Assembly (NCBI RefSeq): GCF_014646015.1
Contig: NZ_BMMQ01000006.1
Span: forward strand, 1 to 64,000
DNA from: Microbacterium nanhaiense
Lineage (GTDB): Bacteria; Actinomycetota; Actinomycetes; Actinomycetales; Microbacteriaceae
Length of the DNA stretch: 64,000 nt
Direction of reading: 5' to 3'
Shown: piece by piece, positions 1 to 11,623 of the stretch
Position numbering within the stretch: position 1 is the first letter of the stretch
Layout: each line of letters starts with the position of its first letter
Translations under genes and position numbers: made by a program
Notes under the pieces: model-generated
Database searches by the model: none
The model's input: the letters and a program-made list of their open reading frames with translations, nothing else
Told to the model about the DNA's origin: nothing

Positions 1-1798
1 CAACCGTGCCAACCTCGACACCGTCAACCGTGATCGTCACCGTCTCGAGCGGAGCAAAACCCTCACCCGAGATCGTCGTCGAACCACCCTGCTCCACCGA
101 TCCCGGCGTCACCAGAATCGACGTGTCATACACGGGTGCTTCGTCCAGCGCACGCACGGTCGACGATGCCAGGGAAACGTTTGCGACGTTCAGCGCCGGG
201 AGTAGCGAGATGCCCAGCGCATTCACCGTGAACGACTCGTCGCCCAGCAGGCCAAGCTCTGCCGATTCAAAATTTGTCGGTTGCTCGTTGATCGTCACCT
301 GCACAACCTGGTTGAGCGCGGCGAACACCGGTGAGAGGCCATTCAGCAGGCTCGCGAGAGGCCCAGAGATAACCTCTTCAAGATTGTCGAGCAGCGGCAC
401 CACAGTCAGCCCGACCGTGTCGCCGACAGCATTGAGCACACCGTTCAGGACGGGAGTCAGAAGCGCATTGATCAGCCCGTCGAGTTCGATACCGAGCGCC
501 CCCAGCAGAGCACCGAGAAGGCCACCCTGCTCTACCTCAATGTTGATGAGGTCCGTATCGAAGTCTTCAGCGGTCCCGAGCAGCTGGCCGAGCGGCGCGT
601 TGATCGAGACGTCTGCCGCGACCGACGCGACGAGCGGAACTGACAGGTTAACGCCGAGTTCAATGTCCACCTGAAGCGAATTAATGATGTTCTTCACCGG
701 GTCGACGACATCCGTGACGACGTTTCCGAGAAGATCTGCCGCCGCATTCGTGATCAGCGTCAGGGTTGTGGCGTTCAGCAGCTGAGTGTTCGCGCCGAGA
801 CCATTCAGGTCGCCGCTTTCGACGAGCTTCGACAGGTCGATCGTGATGTCGCCAGCACCGAGATCGAGCGAGAGGAGCCCGTTGTCATCGCCAATGGTGC
901 TGGTTAGCAGCTCATCGACCTCAGCCAACGCAGCATCGAGGCCGTTGACGCCAACGGAGCCGGATTGGACCGTGGCGGCGAGAAGCCCCAGGTTGATGTC
1001 GAGGTCGATGTCGTTGAGCGCCCCGACAAGAGTTCCTTCAGAGCCAAGTGCCTCGTTCAGCGCCAAGCCGAGATTCGTCGATGCACCACCGAGAGCCGTC
1101 GTCAAATCGCCTGCAAGCGGGCTGGAGACGGCGATCTCAGCACCCGCAACCACGTAGTCCGAGGTCACCACGCCGGCGTTCTCTTCCGCCACCGACGCAA
1201 GGGCGCCCAAATCGAGCGATAGCCCATCTACGATCGCGTCCGAGACCCCCTCGAGATTCAGCTGACGCAGCAGGTCGATGAGGTCGACTGAAGCGAAATC
1301 GGTGCTTCCCTCGTTGATGCCATCAACATTGATCGCGCCGTCCTCAGTGACCACGCCTGCCGCGGCCTTCGACGATGTCGCCGTCGGCGAGTGGCCGAAC
1401 GAGTTCACGAGCCCCGCGTTGCCAAGATCGAGAAGCCCGTTCTCCTGATCCGGAGTCTTTAGCAGCGGCAGGTTCACCGTCGGCAGGTTGACGTCAAGAA
1501 GCCCGAGAGCGCCGATGTTCAGCGGGTTGAAGTTTGCACCCTCATCGCTTGGGTTGCCCGACGTGGTGACGCCGACGTCCAATAGCTGCTCGTCAGTCAA
1601 ACCCCCGATGACCTCGTTGAGAAGGTCAGACGCGATCATCTGTGCAAGCGACTCGGAGTCATCGGTTTCGGCAGCGGTCGCGGAGGTTGCGCCTGCACCA
1701 ACGAAGGCTGCGGTGATCGCAGTGGCAGTGACAACACCCCCGACCCGCTTTGCTGTGAGCCAGGGCTTCACCCGTGGCCGCTGCTTTTCAGCACGCAT
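1..1798 (-). CDS. Choice-of-anchor G family surface protein (5' part)
   Basis: An open frame of 599 codons runs without a stop from ATG at 1798 to the left edge, so the C-terminus is missing. A clear SD (GAGGGGA on the minus strand, 1804-1810) lies 5 nt before the ATG. The N-terminus is basic (MRAEKQRPRVKPW), followed by a hydrophobic stretch and an Ala-rich cleavage site (ATAAETD), so it is a secreted protein. The body is rich in Asn, Leu, Val, Gly and Asp, with repeated NxxGLxxLDL-type segments (for example NIGALGLLDVNLP), typical of the actinobacterial choice-of-anchor G proteins. Near the window edge begins an Ig/IPT-like stretch (VTPGSVEQGGSTTISGEGF), as in repeats that precede a wall anchor. 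Function is unknown; a wall or outer-surface structural role is inferred. Short + strand frames opposite it are shadows. Confidence 0.8.
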   Translation of the reverse strand, partial: MRAEKQRPRVKPWLTAKRVGGVVTATAITAAFVGAGATSATAAETDDSESLAQMIASDLLNEVIGGLTDEQLLDVGVTTSGNPSDEGANFNPLNIGALGLLDVNLPTVNLPLLKTPDQENGLLDLGNAGLVNSFGHSPTATSSKAAAGVVTEDGAINVDGINEGSTDFASVDLIDLLRQLNLEGVSDAIVDGLSLDLGALASVAEENAGVVTSDYVVAGAEIAVSSPLAGDLTTALGGASTNLGLALNEALGSEGTLVGALNDIDLDINLGLLAATVQSGSVGVNGLDAALAEVDELLTSTIGDDNGLLSLDLGAGDITIDLSKLVESGDLNGLGANTQLLNATTLTLITNAAADLLGNVVTDVVDPVKNIINSLQVDIELGVNLSVPLVASVAADVSINAPLGQLLGTAEDFDTDLINIEVEQGGLLGALLGALGIELDGLINALLTPVLNGVLNAVGDTVGLTVVPLLDNLEEVISGPLASLLNGLSPVFAALNQVVQVTINEQPTNFESAELGLLGDESFTVNALGISLLPALNVANVSLASSTVRALDEAPVYDTSILVTPGSVEQGGSTTISGEGFAPLETVTITVDGVEVGTV

Positions 1799-2092
1799 TG
1801 ATATCCCCTCAGATACGTACGCAAGTAGAGCCCGAAGCGGACGCCTCGGGGACTGAGGAGGCCAGCGAACGTGGAGCTGTACGCAGGATTTACTCAGTCG
1901 AGAGATATCCTGCCGGGCCGGAGGGGTAATGTCCAGCGAACGCAGAGAAATACCGCTACTCCCCGCGAGTCGCTTGTGGCGCGTCGTTCCGCGGGTGACG
2001 CCGCGTGTCAAATCCATGTATGCGCATTGAAAATCGGAAGGCAAGCGCGAGGCGAGATTCGCCCCCGCGCGGAGGTCAGTGGCGGACCGCTA
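1799..2092. other. Intergenic region upstream of the choice-of-anchor gene
   Basis: This stretch separates the start of the surface protein gene (minus) from the 3' end of recQ (minus). It should hold the surface protein promoter. I see its SD at 1804-1810 and a GGGGTAA at 1923-1929 that recalls the TTACCCC elements near 11624-11957. A GC-rich imperfect hairpin (2045-2070, arms GCGCG..GGCG / CGCC..CGCGC) just beyond the recQ stop may help end recQ transcription, but it lacks a T-run. No credible gene is visible. Confidence 0.4.
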
Positions 2093-4096
2093 CTACGCCG
2101 CCGTGGCGCCGATCACCTCGAGCACCTGTTCGCCGTACGCATCGAGCTTCTTCTGACCCACGCCGCTGATGCCGCTCAGCTCCTGCAGCGACGCCGGGCG
2201 ATGCTCGGCAATCGCGCGCAGCGTGGCATCGCCGAACACGATGTACGCCGGCACGCCCTGCTCGCGGGCCTGGCCGGCACGCCACTCGCGAAGCGCCTCG
2301 AAGAGACCGCGGTCGTTCTCGTCGAGAGTGTCGGCGGCACTGGTCTTCCGCGCGATCGCGGAACGCGACTTGCGGCCGATCACGTCGTGCCGCAACAGCA
2401 CGGGCGTCTCTCCGCGAAGCACCCCGGCCGAGGCCGGGGTAATCGCAAGCGTGTTGTACTCGCCCTTCGGCGTGAGCAGCCCCATCGCGAGGAGCTGGCG
2501 GATCACGCTGCGCCAGTCCTGCTCTGAGAGGTCCTCTCCGATGCCGTAGGTGCTCAGCTGGTCGTGACGGAAGCGCTGGATCCGCTCATTTGACTTGCCC
2601 CGAAGGATATCGATGAGGTGCCCCGCACCGAACGACTGCCCGCGCTCGCGGTCGAGGCGCACGATCGTCGACATCAGCTTCTGCGCGGCGACCAGGCCGT
2701 CCCACGTCTTGGGCGGTTCGAGGCAGGTATCGCAGTTGCCACACGGATCCGACTTCTGACCGAAGTACTCGAGCAGGTTCTGCCGCCGGCACGAGACCGT
2801 CTCGCACAGCGCCAGCATCGCGTCGAGGTGCTGGTTCTGCCGCATCTGCAGGGTGCGGTCTCCCCCGCCTTGCTGGATCATTCGCCGCTGCTGCACGACA
2901 TCACCGAGACCGTACGCCATCCAGGCGACGCTCGGTTCTCCATCGCGACCGGCACGACCCGTCTCTTGGTAGTACCCCTCGACCGACTTCGGCAGATCGA
3001 CGTGCGCGACGAAGCGCACGTCGGGCTTGTCGATGCCCATGCCGAATGCGATGGTCGCGACCACGACGACGCCGTCGTCGCGGAGGAATCGCGACTGATG
3101 CGCCGCGCGCACCTCTGCGGGCAGACCCGCGTGGTACGGGATTGCGTCGATCCCCTGCCCCGCCAGGAAGGTCGCGATCTGCTCCACCGACTTGCGGCTG
3201 AGGGCGTACACGATTCCCGCGGATCCGTCGGGCTGCGATCGGATGAACTGCAGCAGTTGCTTCCGCACCTCCGTCTTCGCCTCAATGCGGTACTGGATGT
3301 TCGGGCGATCGAAGCTCGACACGAAGTGCTGGGCGTTCTGCAACTGCAGGCGCTCCGTGATCTCCCGATGCGTCTCCCGCGTCGCCGTGGCGGTGAGCGC
3401 CACGCGCGGCACGCCGGGAAACACCTCTCCGAGGTCGCCCAACGCGAGGTAGTCAGGCCGGAAGTCGTGACCCCACTGACTGACGCAGTGCGCCTCGTCG
3501 ATCGCGATCACGCTCAGGGATCCGCGCTGCAGCAACGCGCGCGTCTGCGGATTCGACAGCCGCTCCGGTGCGACGTAGATGAGGTCGAGCTCGCCCGCGA
3601 TGTACGCGCGCTCGACGGCGAGCCGCTCCGACGGATCCTGCGTCGAATTGAGGTACGCGGCCGCGACGCCGTTCGCGCGCAGCGCCTCCACCTGGTCGTG
3701 CATCAGCGCGATCAGCGGCGACACGACGAGCCCCGTGCCCTCGCGCACGAGGGCGGGCACCTGGTAGCAGACGCTCTTTCCACCACCGGTCGGCATGAGC
3801 ACGATCGCGTCGCCGCCCGAGATCACCTGCTCGACGACGGCGGCCTGATCGCCGCGGAAGGCGTCGTACCCGTAGACGGTGCGCAGCGCCTCCAGCGCGG
3901 TCGCATACCGCGAGCCGCGAGCGGCCCGCACCGGCGGATCCGTCGGCGCGACCGCGCCGGGAGCACCGGAGGGTGCGGCGAACGGGTCGGCCCATTCGAT
4001 CGCACCGCCGTCGTAGTCGCCGTAGAAGTCCTGCGGCGGTTCCTCCGGGGGGAGCCACCCGTCGTCGGGCTCGGGCGCGTACATCGGATCGCTCAT
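2093..4096 (-). CDS. recQ: ATP-dependent DNA helicase RecQ
   Basis: A 667-residue superfamily 2 3'-5' DNA helicase for recombination and replication-fork repair. After a ~60-residue acidic, Pro-rich N-terminal extension come motif I (MPTGGGKSVCYQ, about 101-112), motif II DEAH (about 200-203) in the RecQ signature AIDEAHCVSQWGHDFRP, motif III (TATAT), and motifs V-VI (IAFGMGIDKPDVRFV, ETGRAGRDG). A zinc-binding Cys cluster follows (CETVSCRRQNLLEYFG then CGNCDTC), then the RecQ winged-helix region. The last ~75 residues match an HRDC domain (LQELSGISGVGQKKLDAYG). Length and order are normal for RecQ. The gene is monocistronic and separated from the upstream adhesin by a strong terminator. The ATG at 4096 has only a weak SD; ATG at residue 5 is an alternative. 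Confidence 0.97.
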   Translation of the reverse strand: MSDPMYAPEPDDGWLPPEEPPQDFYGDYDGGAIEWADPFAAPSGAPGAVAPTDPPVRAARGSRYATALEALRTVYGYDAFRGDQAAVVEQVISGGDAIVLMPTGGGKSVCYQVPALVREGTGLVVSPLIALMHDQVEALRANGVAAAYLNSTQDPSERLAVERAYIAGELDLIYVAPERLSNPQTRALLQRGSLSVIAIDEAHCVSQWGHDFRPDYLALGDLGEVFPGVPRVALTATATRETHREITERLQLQNAQHFVSSFDRPNIQYRIEAKTEVRKQLLQFIRSQPDGSAGIVYALSRKSVEQIATFLAGQGIDAIPYHAGLPAEVRAAHQSRFLRDDGVVVVATIAFGMGIDKPDVRFVAHVDLPKSVEGYYQETGRAGRDGEPSVAWMAYGLGDVVQQRRMIQQGGGDRTLQMRQNQHLDAMLALCETVSCRRQNLLEYFGQKSDPCGNCDTCLEPPKTWDGLVAAQKLMSTIVRLDRERGQSFGAGHLIDILRGKSNERIQRFRHDQLSTYGIGEDLSEQDWRSVIRQLLAMGLLTPKGEYNTLAITPASAGVLRGETPVLLRHDVIGRKSRSAIARKTSAADTLDENDRGLFEALREWRAGQAREQGVPAYIVFGDATLRAIAEHRPASLQELSGISGVGQKKLDAYGEQVLEVIGATAA

Positions 4097-4151
4097 GGTT
4101 CCAGCCTATGAGCGAGGCCTGACAATCGCGCCGGGTGTGGAGAACACGACA

Positions 4152-4183
4152 AAGAGGCCAGGACCTCGCGGTCCTGGCCTCTT
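4152..4183 (-). terminator. Intrinsic terminator after the adhesin gene
   Basis: A perfect 14-bp inverted repeat (AAGAGGCCAGGACC / GGTCCTGGCCTCTT) with a TCGC loop lies 87 bp past the stop of the large adhesin gene and before recQ. The stem is AA/TT flanked. It should end the adhesin transcript and keep it from reading into recQ. Confidence 0.85.
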
Positions 4184-4270
4184 CGCACGGGGTCGCCTAT
4201 GAGGCGCTCCGTGAGCTCACCCGACCCGTTCGACCATTGGGGGAACGAGAGAACGAGCCGGGTGAACGTC

Positions 4271-7200
4271 TTATCGCTGCTGCGTGCGGCGACGCATCGT
4301 GTAGACGATGGCACCACCCAGCAGCATGGTCATCGCGAGCGCACCCAGCGGGAGTGCGAGGTCCCCACCGGTCGGCGACAGGTCGCCCTCCGGTCCCTCC
4401 GTGGGAGACGGCGCCGGCGCCGGCGACGGCTCCTCGCTCGGCTCCGCGGCGGGTGCCGGTGCGGGCTCCTCCGACGGCTCCGCGCTCGGCGCGGGAGACG
4501 GCACCTCGGTGGGTCGAGGCGTTGGCTCGTCGGTCGGAGTCGGCGACGGGTACTCCGAGGGAGCAGGCGACGGGTCATCCGTCGGAGTCGGCTCGGGGGT
4601 CGGCTCCTCGGTCGGCGTCGGCGTCGGCGTCGGCTCCTCGACGGGCGTCTTGACGAACCCGAAGTCGAGGGTGTCGTCGCGGTCACCGTCGTTCACCAGG
4701 TTGCCCGACTCGGCCTCGTTCGTCGACGAGTCCTTGTCGCGGTCGCCCACGCCCGGCTTCGTCGGCTCGTAGCCCTCGGGAACGCACGTCACCCGGACGG
4801 TGTAGTGCTGGCCCTCCGGCAGTGCCGGCAGGTTCTCGAAGGAGTAGTAGCCGTTCTCGTCGGTCGTCACTCGCTCGACGGGGTTGCCGTCGATGTCCGT
4901 AACGGGCTTTCCGTCGGGGCCGACCAGCTCGAGGCAGACTCCGGGGATGCCGGGCTCGCCGTCGTCCTGGATGCCGTTGCCGTTCTCGTCGAACCAGACG
5001 GTGTCGCCGACCGAGACCCGCTTGACCACGAGGCCCGCGTCCCACGTCGGGTCGATGCCCTCGGTGGCGGCCAGCGAGCCGTCGAAGACGAGCTCACCGT
5101 TCGAATCGTCGAGGACGATCTCCTTCGTCAGGCCCGTCGCCGGGTCTGCGTCGGAGTCGGTGCGCTTGTCACCGGATCCGGTTGTGGTGAACGCGTAGCG
5201 CTGGGACTGCTCGTCCGTGAGGACGAACTTCACCTGATAGGTGCCCGCGGGCAGCGAGTCAAAAACGTACCAGCCCTTCTCGTCCGTCGTCGTCGAGTCG
5301 ATCGTCTCGCCCGTCGCCGGGTCGATGAGCTCGACGGTCACGTCGCCGAGCGCGGCTTCGTTCGCGTCCTGCACGCCGTCGCAGTCGGTGTCGATCCACA
5401 CGTAGTCGCCCAGCGCGTAGGTCTTCTCGACCACGCCCGCGTCCCACGTCGGGTCGATGCCCTCGCTCGCGAGCACCTCGCCGAACTCGTACTGCTCGCC
5501 GGAGACGAGGGATCCGTTGGATCCGTCGAGAACGAACGAGACGGTGAGACCGGATCCGCGCGTTGCGTCGGAGTCGGCCAGGTCGTCGTCACCGGCGTGA
5601 ACGTCGGTGAACGTGTAGACCTTCGCCTGCTCGTCGGTCAGCGTGAAGCGGAGCTTGTACTCGCCGCGGCGCAGCTCGTCGAAGATGTAGCGGCCGTTGT
5701 CATCGGTCACCGTCTTCGCGACGACCTCGCCCGACTCGACGTCGATGAGCTCGACGGTGACGCCCGGGAGAACCGGCTCGCCCTCGTTCTGCACACCGTC
5801 GCGGTTGGCGTCGATCCACGTGTAGTCGCCGACGGCGTAGGTCTTGTGGACCACACCGGCGTCCCACGTCGGGTCGATGCCATCGGTGGCCGTGACCTCG
5901 GCGGGCTCGTAGCTCGTCGTGAGGTTCGGGCTGCCGTGCTTCAGCTCGATGACGTCGGTGATGCCGGTCGCCGGATCGGCGTCCGAATCTTCGCCACCGA
6001 TTTCCGCGTTCTTGCCGGTGAAGTTGTATTCCTTCGCCTGCTCGTCCGTCAGGGTGAACTTGACGCGGTAGTTGCCGGCCGGCAGCTCGTCGAAGAGGTA
6101 GCGGCCGTTCTCGTCGGTCTTGATCGTGGCGATGACCTCGTCGGAGGTCTCGCCGAGCAGCTCGACGATGACGCCCTCGAGCGTCTCCTCGTCGTCCTGC
6201 AGACCGTTGCCGTTCTCGTCGACCCAGACCGTGTCGCCGATCGCGTAGCTGCGAGCGAACACGCCCGCGTCCCACGTCGGGTCGATGCCCTCGGTCGCCT
6301 CAACGCCGTCGACGCCCAGCACGAGCTGCTCGTTGCCGTCATCGAGCGTCACCGGAACGGTGATGGCGATGGCCTGGTCGTCACCGGAGACGGTCGCGTC
6401 CGAGTCCTTGTTGGGACCGGTGCCCTCGTCCAGGCTGTTCGGGAACGTGTAGACGTAGAGCTCCGACTGCTCCGGGGTCAGCGTGAACTGGACCCGATAC
6501 TCGCCCGCGGGCAGGTTGTCGAAGCGGTACTGGCCGTCCTCGTCCGTGGTGGCCGGGTCGACGGGCTTGCCCTCGATGTCGGTGACGGGCTCGCCGTCAA
6601 CGCGCTGCAGTTCGACCGTGACGCCCGACAGGACCTCGTCGTCGTCCTGCAGGCCGTTCTTGTTCGCGTCGATCCACGTGTAGTCGCCGATTGCGTAGGT
6701 CTTGACGACCACGCCGGCATCCCACGTCGGGTCGACACCCACGGTCGCGAGGATCTCGGTGTCGGCGTGCGCCTCCTTGTAGGCGACGAAGTCGTCGCCC
6801 TTCAGGACGGTGCTGTAGCCGACCTGGAACGGTTCGGTCAGACCGGATCCGCGCTTCGCGTCGGAGTCGGTCGCCTTGTCCTCGCCCTGGAGCGCGTCGG
6901 TGAAGGTGTACTTCACCGCGTCCTCACCGTTGAGCGTGAACTTCACGCGGTAGGTACCCGACAGAACCTCGTCGAACAGGTAGTACCCGTTCTCGTCGGT
7001 CGTCGTCACGACGGGCTCCTCCAAGGAGTTACCTTCAGCGTCGACGAGCTCGACGGTGACGCCCGGAAGAACCGGCTCGCCCTCGTTCTGCACGCCATCG
7101 CGGTTGACGTCGATCCACGCGTAGTCGCCGATCGCGTAGGTCTTGACGACCACACCGGCGTCCCACGTCGGGTCGATGCCATCGGTGGCCCTGACATCGG

Positions 7201-10200
7201 CGGGCTCGTAGCTCGTCGTGAGGTTCGGGCTGCCGTGCTTCAGCTCGATAACGTCCGTGATTCCCGTCGCCGGATCGGCATCCGAGTCGGCGTTCGGTCC
7301 TTCGGTCGCGACGCCCTTCGTCGTGAAGATGTACGTCTCGTTCTGCTTCTCCGTCAGCGTGAACTTCACGCGGTAGCTGCCCGCGGGCAGCTCATCGAAC
7401 AGGTAGCGACCGTCGGCATCCGTCGTGACCGTGCGCGGCTCCTCGAACGAGTTGCCGTCGGCGTCGAGCAGCTCGACCGTGACTCCCGAGAGAGTCGGCT
7501 CGTCGTCGCCCTGCAGACCGTCGAGGTCCTCGTCGATCCACACGACATCACCGATGGCGAAGTTGCGCTCGACGACACCCGCGTCCCAGGTCGGGTCGAT
7601 GCCCTCCGTCGCCCCGATGCCCGGATACTCCCGGTCAAGGTTCGTGTTGGCATCGCCGAGGACGATGTCGCCGGTCGTACCAACCGCAGGGTCGTCGCCG
7701 GGCTTGGCGTCCGAATCCGTCGCCGAGCCGTCTCCGAGCTTGGTGAACACGTACTGCTCCGCCTGGTCTTCGGTGAGCGTGAAGCGCACCTGATACGTGC
7801 CGGAGGAGAGGTTGTCGAACGCGTAGTGCCCGTTCTCATCCGTATGCGTGGTGCCAGCCACGTCGCCGTCGCGAATCAGCTCGACGGTGACGCCGGCAAG
7901 CGCCGGCTCGCCCTCATCCTGCTGACCATCACGGTTGCTGTCGATCCAGACGACGTCACCGATCGCGTAGCTCCTCTGAACCACGCCGGCGTCCCACGTC
8001 GGGTCGACGCCGTACAGGGCCTGTACGTCGCCGAACTCATAGTCGGTCGTGAGGTTCGCGTTGTCACCGTTCAGGTGGATGACGCCGCTCTCGCCCGACG
8101 CCGGGTCGGCGTCGGAGTCAGCGGCCGGGTCTCCCTGATGCACCGACGTGAAGACGTAGTCTTCGGCCTGCGTGTCCGTCAGGACGAAGCGCACCTTGTA
8201 CTCGCCTGCGGGAAGCAGGTCGAACAGGTAGCGACCGTTCTCGTCGGTCGTCTCAGTGCGGATCACGTCGCCCGTGGCCGCGTCGAGCAGTTCGACCTTG
8301 ACGCCCTCGAACGCCGTCTCATCGGCGCCCTGCACACCGTCGCCGTTGGCGTCGATCCACGTGTAGTCGCCGATCGCATACAGCGGCAGGGGGTCGTTGT
8401 TGATCGTGACCGCGGTCGACGCGCCGTCGGCGCGAATCGTTGCAACAACCGGCACCTCGCTGAGTTCGTAACCGGCGGGCGCCTTGGTCTCGACGATGGT
8501 GTACTCGCCCACGGGCACATCCGCGGGGTCGTTCGAGTCGCCCTTGAGACCCGGAACCACGACGCCGACCTCGTCGCCGTCGTCGTTCAACGTCACCAGC
8601 TGCCCGTCCACGACGTATGCGTCCTCAACCGAGAAGCCGTTCGGTCCCGTGATCGAGAACCGCGCGTCGCGGTCGGTGATCGTGACGTTCGGGCGCTGCG
8701 AGTCGGACTTCGCGATCACCAGCGGGTATCCGCTCGTGTACGTGATCACGGTCGGGGCGGCGCCGGGGATCTTGTTGACGATGCCCACGTTCGGCTCCGC
8801 CGCATCGACGCGCACCTTAAAGTTGACGTGCGGGTTGACGCCCGCGGGCAGGGTCGTGCCCTGCTGCTGCGAGATCGTCATCACGCCATCCTTCAGCGTC
8901 GCCTGCAGGTTGCCGTCCAGGGTGACGCGGTCGGTGGCGCTGACCTCGCCGGAGACGATCTTGTCGTCGCTCACAAAGCCCAGCGCGGTGATGCCCTCCG
9001 GAAGCACGTCGCGCACGTCGAAGATGCGCACGCCGTTGTAGCTGCCGTGCGGCAGCAGCTCCACACGGTAGATGAAGGTCGAGCCCGTTACAGCGTTGCC
9101 ATCCTCGTCGAGTGGCACGCGAAGGTTCTTCGTCCAGTTCGCGTTACCCGCGTCGTAGACGTACTTCTGCACCTCCATCTCGTCGCCGTATGACGTCGCG
9201 GAGGCCTTTGCCTCGTTGTACCAGGTGTACTCGCGGGTCGTCTCGCCCTCCACGCGGGCCGAGTTCGATGCGTCAAGCGTCTGCTTGCCGGTCACGACGT
9301 GCGTCGGCAGGCTGAATGCGAGGTGCAGTCCGTCGACGAGGTTGCCCTCGTCGTCCTTCAGCTCGTCGAGCTTCGTCGTATTCAGCTGGAACACCAGCTC
9401 GCCGTCGTTGTTGATCGACAACGAGAAGTCGTCGCCGTTCAGCTCCACACCGGCGTATCGAGCCGAGATCGTCGCGCCGATCGCGTCCAGGGTGTCGTCG
9501 GCAATGTCGAAGGTGTCGTGGTTGACCATGTCGATGATCTGCGACTGGGCCAGGTCGACGAGCGCGCCCTTCCCGATCTCGAAGGTGAACGGAATCCAGT
9601 TCACCTCTCCGATCGTCATGCGCCCAAACGTGCCAGCCTTCTTGTCGAAGGCCTTATCGTCATCGATCTCCGTGCCGGCATTCTGCACGACGAAGAGGTC
9701 GCGGTTCTGCGACGGACGATTCTGCGTGTGCTTCGCCGATCCGTCCTCGCCGCGACCGTCCCAGTAGAAGAAGTTCGCCGTGTTCTGGAGGCAGTACGAC
9801 GTCGCGACCTGCGGATCGTTCTTGTTCCAGGTGCAGAAATCGTCGAACGCCGAGGCGTCCTCAATCACCGAGGCGACCGTGAACGACCAGTTCTTCGAGG
9901 TGTCCTGTCCGAGGTTGATCCACAGCGTGCGGTTCGCGGCGTCGATCCAGTAGTCGCCGGCATCCGTGTTCGCGGCGAAGGATTCCTCCGTCAGGGGCTC
10001 GGCCGGTGCCGAGGCGAGCCCCGTCAGCTCGGCGTTCGCCTCGAGCACCGAGGCACCCCAGACGACCCCCTTCGGCAGCTGGTCGCGCATGACGACGTCC
10101 TGCGTGAGGTTCCACTTGGGCAGCCACGTGCCGTTGTCCTGGAACGCGCGAAGGTCGGCGGTGATCGTGTACTCGGTCGTTAGCGGGAGCGCGGTCAGAA

Positions 10201-11431
10201 CCGGCTTGCCCTCGTCGTCGACGGTGCCCTCCGGGTTCAGAATCGTCTGCTGCGGGGAGTCGAGCTTCTTACCGAAGCCGGGCTTCGGCTGCGGCTCGGC
10301 GTCGATGCGCAGCGCCAGCTTGCCGTCGGCACGCGCCGAGGTACCGGCCGTCGTGCTCGCATCGTTTCCGAACAGCGCCCAGATTTCACCGCCGGACTCC
10401 GAACTAACCTCATCGAGGCTGTTCACCCGGCCGTTGTCCTTGCCGCCGTCCTTCAGCAGCTGTGCGATCGCATCGAGCTGCTCGGGGTCGACATGGGCGG
10501 TGTACGTGATGACGATCTGTGCAGCCTGGTCGACCGAGATTCCGGGAAGCGTGAAGGAGTTGTCCGAGATGTTCACCGCCGGAAGGGGGAAGTCGGCGGT
10601 CTCGCTGGAGAACTCGTTCCAGGTCTTGATGGTCGCGTAGAAGCTGTCAGCATCGTAGACAAGGCGCTCGTCGATCACGTCGCTGAGGTCGAAGGTCGAG
10701 GCGTCGGCGACGTTGACTGTCAGGGAATACCGCAGGGCGCCCGGCTGGGTGACTTTCGGATCGACCGTGATGGTCTCGGTCGCGGCGTCATACTTCAGCG
10801 CGCCGTCGAAGCCCGGCGTCGCGATGCCCTTGTTCAGGGCGTTGCCGAAGTTCCCCGGCTTCGGGTCCCAGTCCTCCGGATCCTTGACGACCAGCTCGGT
10901 GTCGAGCTGGATGTTCGGCAGGGTCCAGGTGATCGTTTCACGCGTCGTGCCCGACTCGGGCTTGCTCAGCGTGAAGCGGAAGTCGATAACACCCTGGGCG
11001 TTGTATGAACCCGATTCGACGTCATCCTGGAAGGTGAGGCGGAGCTCTCGAGTGGCCTCGTCGAATACCACGTCTTTCAGGGCGCCATTTCCGGCCGGCA
11101 CACCGCTAGGGAACACCACACCCTCCGGCACCCCGACCACGACCGTGCTGCCGTTCTTCTGCAGATTCGTCTCGTACTGCAGCTTCACGCTGTATTGCGT
11201 GCCGGGCGTGACGATCGTGTCGTCGCCGAGCGCCTCATTGCCGTAGTCGACGGTGAGGGTCAGCCCCGCGTCGACGTCCTCGGTGATGATCGGCGCCGCG
11301 ACGGCTGCGCTCGGCACGACGAGGCCGAGCACGGCCACGGCGAACGCAAGCGCTGCAGCGAGCGCCGTTCTGAACGACCAGCGGACGCCGCGGCGTTGCA
11401 ACGCGGCGTCCTCCGAAACCTGATGGTGCAC
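4271..11431 (-). CDS. Giant SdrD-like wall-anchored adhesin
   Basis: A 2,386-residue secreted protein. I place the start at GTG 11431 because an AGAGGGG SD (11437-11443) sits 5 nt upstream; an upstream ATG at 11515 would add 28 residues without an SD. A signal peptide follows (hydrophobic [20 protein letters not shown], AxA cleavage before APIITED). The N-terminal ~900 residues resemble isopeptide-forming adhesin domains. Next comes a SpaA-like prealbumin domain ([20 protein letters not shown]). Nine SdrD B-like repeats follow (+ strand span about 4690-8385), each opening with a motif like [17 protein letters not shown] and ending in [11 protein letters not shown]; the acidic DxNxDGxxD loops suggest Ca2+ binding. 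A Pro/Thr/Glu-rich stalk (about 4400-4650) precedes LSPTGG, a TM segment and RRRTQQR, a sortase-type sorting signal with Ser in place of Pro. No sortase gene is in the window. Likely role: adhesion or cell-cell contact (inference). Confidence 0.9.
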   Translation of the reverse strand: MHHQVSEDAALQRRGVRWSFRTALAAALAFAVAVLGLVVPSAAVAAPIITEDVDAGLTLTVDYGNEALGDDTIVTPGTQYSVKLQYETNLQKNGSTVVVGVPEGVVFPSGVPAGNGALKDVVFDEATRELRLTFQDDVESGSYNAQGVIDFRFTLSKPESGTTRETITWTLPNIQLDTELVVKDPEDWDPKPGNFGNALNKGIATPGFDGALKYDAATETITVDPKVTQPGALRYSLTVNVADASTFDLSDVIDERLVYDADSFYATIKTWNEFSSETADFPLPAVNISDNSFTLPGISVDQAAQIVITYTAHVDPEQLDAIAQLLKDGGKDNGRVNSLDEVSSESGGEIWALFGNDASTTAGTSARADGKLALRIDAEPQPKPGFGKKLDSPQQTILNPEGTVDDEGKPVLTALPLTTEYTITADLRAFQDNGTWLPKWNLTQDVVMRDQLPKGVVWGASVLEANAELTGLASAPAEPLTEESFAANTDAGDYWIDAANRTLWINLGQDTSKNWSFTVASVIEDASAFDDFCTWNKNDPQVATSYCLQNTANFFYWDGRGEDGSAKHTQNRPSQNRDLFVVQNAGTEIDDDKAFDKKAGTFGRMTIGEVNWIPFTFEIGKGALVDLAQSQIIDMVNHDTFDIADDTLDAIGATISARYAGVELNGDDFSLSINNDGELVFQLNTTKLDELKDDEGNLVDGLHLAFSLPTHVVTGKQTLDASNSARVEGETTREYTWYNEAKASATSYGDEMEVQKYVYDAGNANWTKNLRVPLDEDGNAVTGSTFIYRVELLPHGSYNGVRIFDVRDVLPEGITALGFVSDDKIVSGEVSATDRVTLDGNLQATLKDGVMTISQQQGTTLPAGVNPHVNFKVRVDAAEPNVGIVNKIPGAAPTVITYTSGYPLVIAKSDSQRPNVTITDRDARFSITGPNGFSVEDAYVVDGQLVTLNDDGDEVGVVVPGLKGDSNDPADVPVGEYTIVETKAPAGYELSEVPVVATIRADGASTAVTINNDPLPLYAIGDYTWIDANGDGVQGADETAFEGVKVELLDAATGDVIRTETTDENGRYLFDLLPAGEYKVRFVLTDTQAEDYVFTSVHQGDPAADSDADPASGESGVIHLNGDNANLTTDYEFGDVQALYGVDPTWDAGVVQRSYAIGDVVWIDSNRDGQQDEGEPALAGVTVELIRDGDVAGTTHTDENGHYAFDNLSSGTYQVRFTLTEDQAEQYVFTKLGDGSATDSDAKPGDDPAVGTTGDIVLGDANTNLDREYPGIGATEGIDPTWDAGVVERNFAIGDVVWIDEDLDGLQGDDEPTLSGVTVELLDADGNSFEEPRTVTTDADGRYLFDELPAGSYRVKFTLTEKQNETYIFTTKGVATEGPNADSDADPATGITDVIELKHGSPNLTTSYEPADVRATDGIDPTWDAGVVVKTYAIGDYAWIDVNRDGVQNEGEPVLPGVTVELVDAEGNSLEEPVVTTTDENGYYLFDEVLSGTYRVKFTLNGEDAVKYTFTDALQGEDKATDSDAKRGSGLTEPFQVGYSTVLKGDDFVAYKEAHADTEILATVGVDPTWDAGVVVKTYAIGDYTWIDANKNGLQDDDEVLSGVTVELQRVDGEPVTDIEGKPVDPATTDEDGQYRFDNLPAGEYRVQFTLTPEQSELYVYTFPNSLDEGTGPNKDSDATVSGDDQAIAITVPVTLDDGNEQLVLGVDGVEATEGIDPTWDAGVFARSYAIGDTVWVDENGNGLQDDEETLEGVIVELLGETSDEVIATIKTDENGRYLFDELPAGNYRVKFTLTDEQAKEYNFTGKNAEIGGEDSDADPATGITDVIELKHGSPNLTTSYEPAEVTATDGIDPTWDAGVVHKTYAVGDYTWIDANRDGVQNEGEPVLPGVTVELIDVESGEVVAKTVTDDNGRYIFDELRRGEYKLRFTLTDEQAKVYTFTDVHAGDDDLADSDATRGSGLTVSFVLDGSNGSLVSGEQYEFGEVLASEGIDPTWDAGVVEKTYALGDYVWIDTDCDGVQDANEAALGDVTVELIDPATGETIDSTTTDEKGWYVFDSLPAGTYQVKFVLTDEQSQRYAFTTTGSGDKRTDSDADPATGLTKEIVLDDSNGELVFDGSLAATEGIDPTWDAGLVVKRVSVGDTVWFDENGNGIQDDGEPGIPGVCLELVGPDGKPVTDIDGNPVERVTTDENGYYSFENLPALPEGQHYTVRVTCVPEGYEPTKPGVGDRDKDSSTNEAESGNLVNDGDRDDTLDFGFVKTPVEEPTPTPTPTEEPTPEPTPTDDPSPAPSEYPSPTPTDEPTPRPTEVPSPAPSAEPSEEPAPAPAAEPSEEPSPAPAPSPTEGPEGDLSPTGGDLALPLGALAMTMLLGGAIVYTMRRRTQQR
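4690..8385 (-). repeat. Nine tandem SdrD B-like repeats inside the adhesin
   Basis: Nine units of about 110-140 codons each begin with a (Y/F/V)(A/S)(I/V/L)GD..W(I/V/F)D motif. DNA of some units is nearly identical although the units are not adjacent: the block around 5758-5990 recurs at about 7049-7290, 1,291 bp apart, with only a few mismatches. This points to recent internal duplication or gene conversion rather than old divergence, and makes unit number liable to change by recombination. Confidence 0.85.
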
Positions 11432-11623
11432 TGTGTCCCCTCTTGTGAAATGGTCTAGCCGAGCGCACGCCAAAGTCGCAGGCGCGCGACAGGGTAAAGC
11501 CCTCATCGGCTGCATGTGAGCGGGTCCCCCGACCCGCTCTGTCGCTCGCGCGCACGCAAAGGCGGCACACGACCCACGTCCAGCTTTCCGTATGGCGATT
11601 GAGGCTCCAGGACGAAGCGCGGC

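Noticed and set aside
4199-9193. Huge + strand frame (1,664 codons) opposite the adhesin
   Set aside because: It is the antisense shadow of the repeat-rich adhesin gene: Arg/Val-rich, with no SD or domain, and the minus strand has signal peptide, repeats and a sorting signal.
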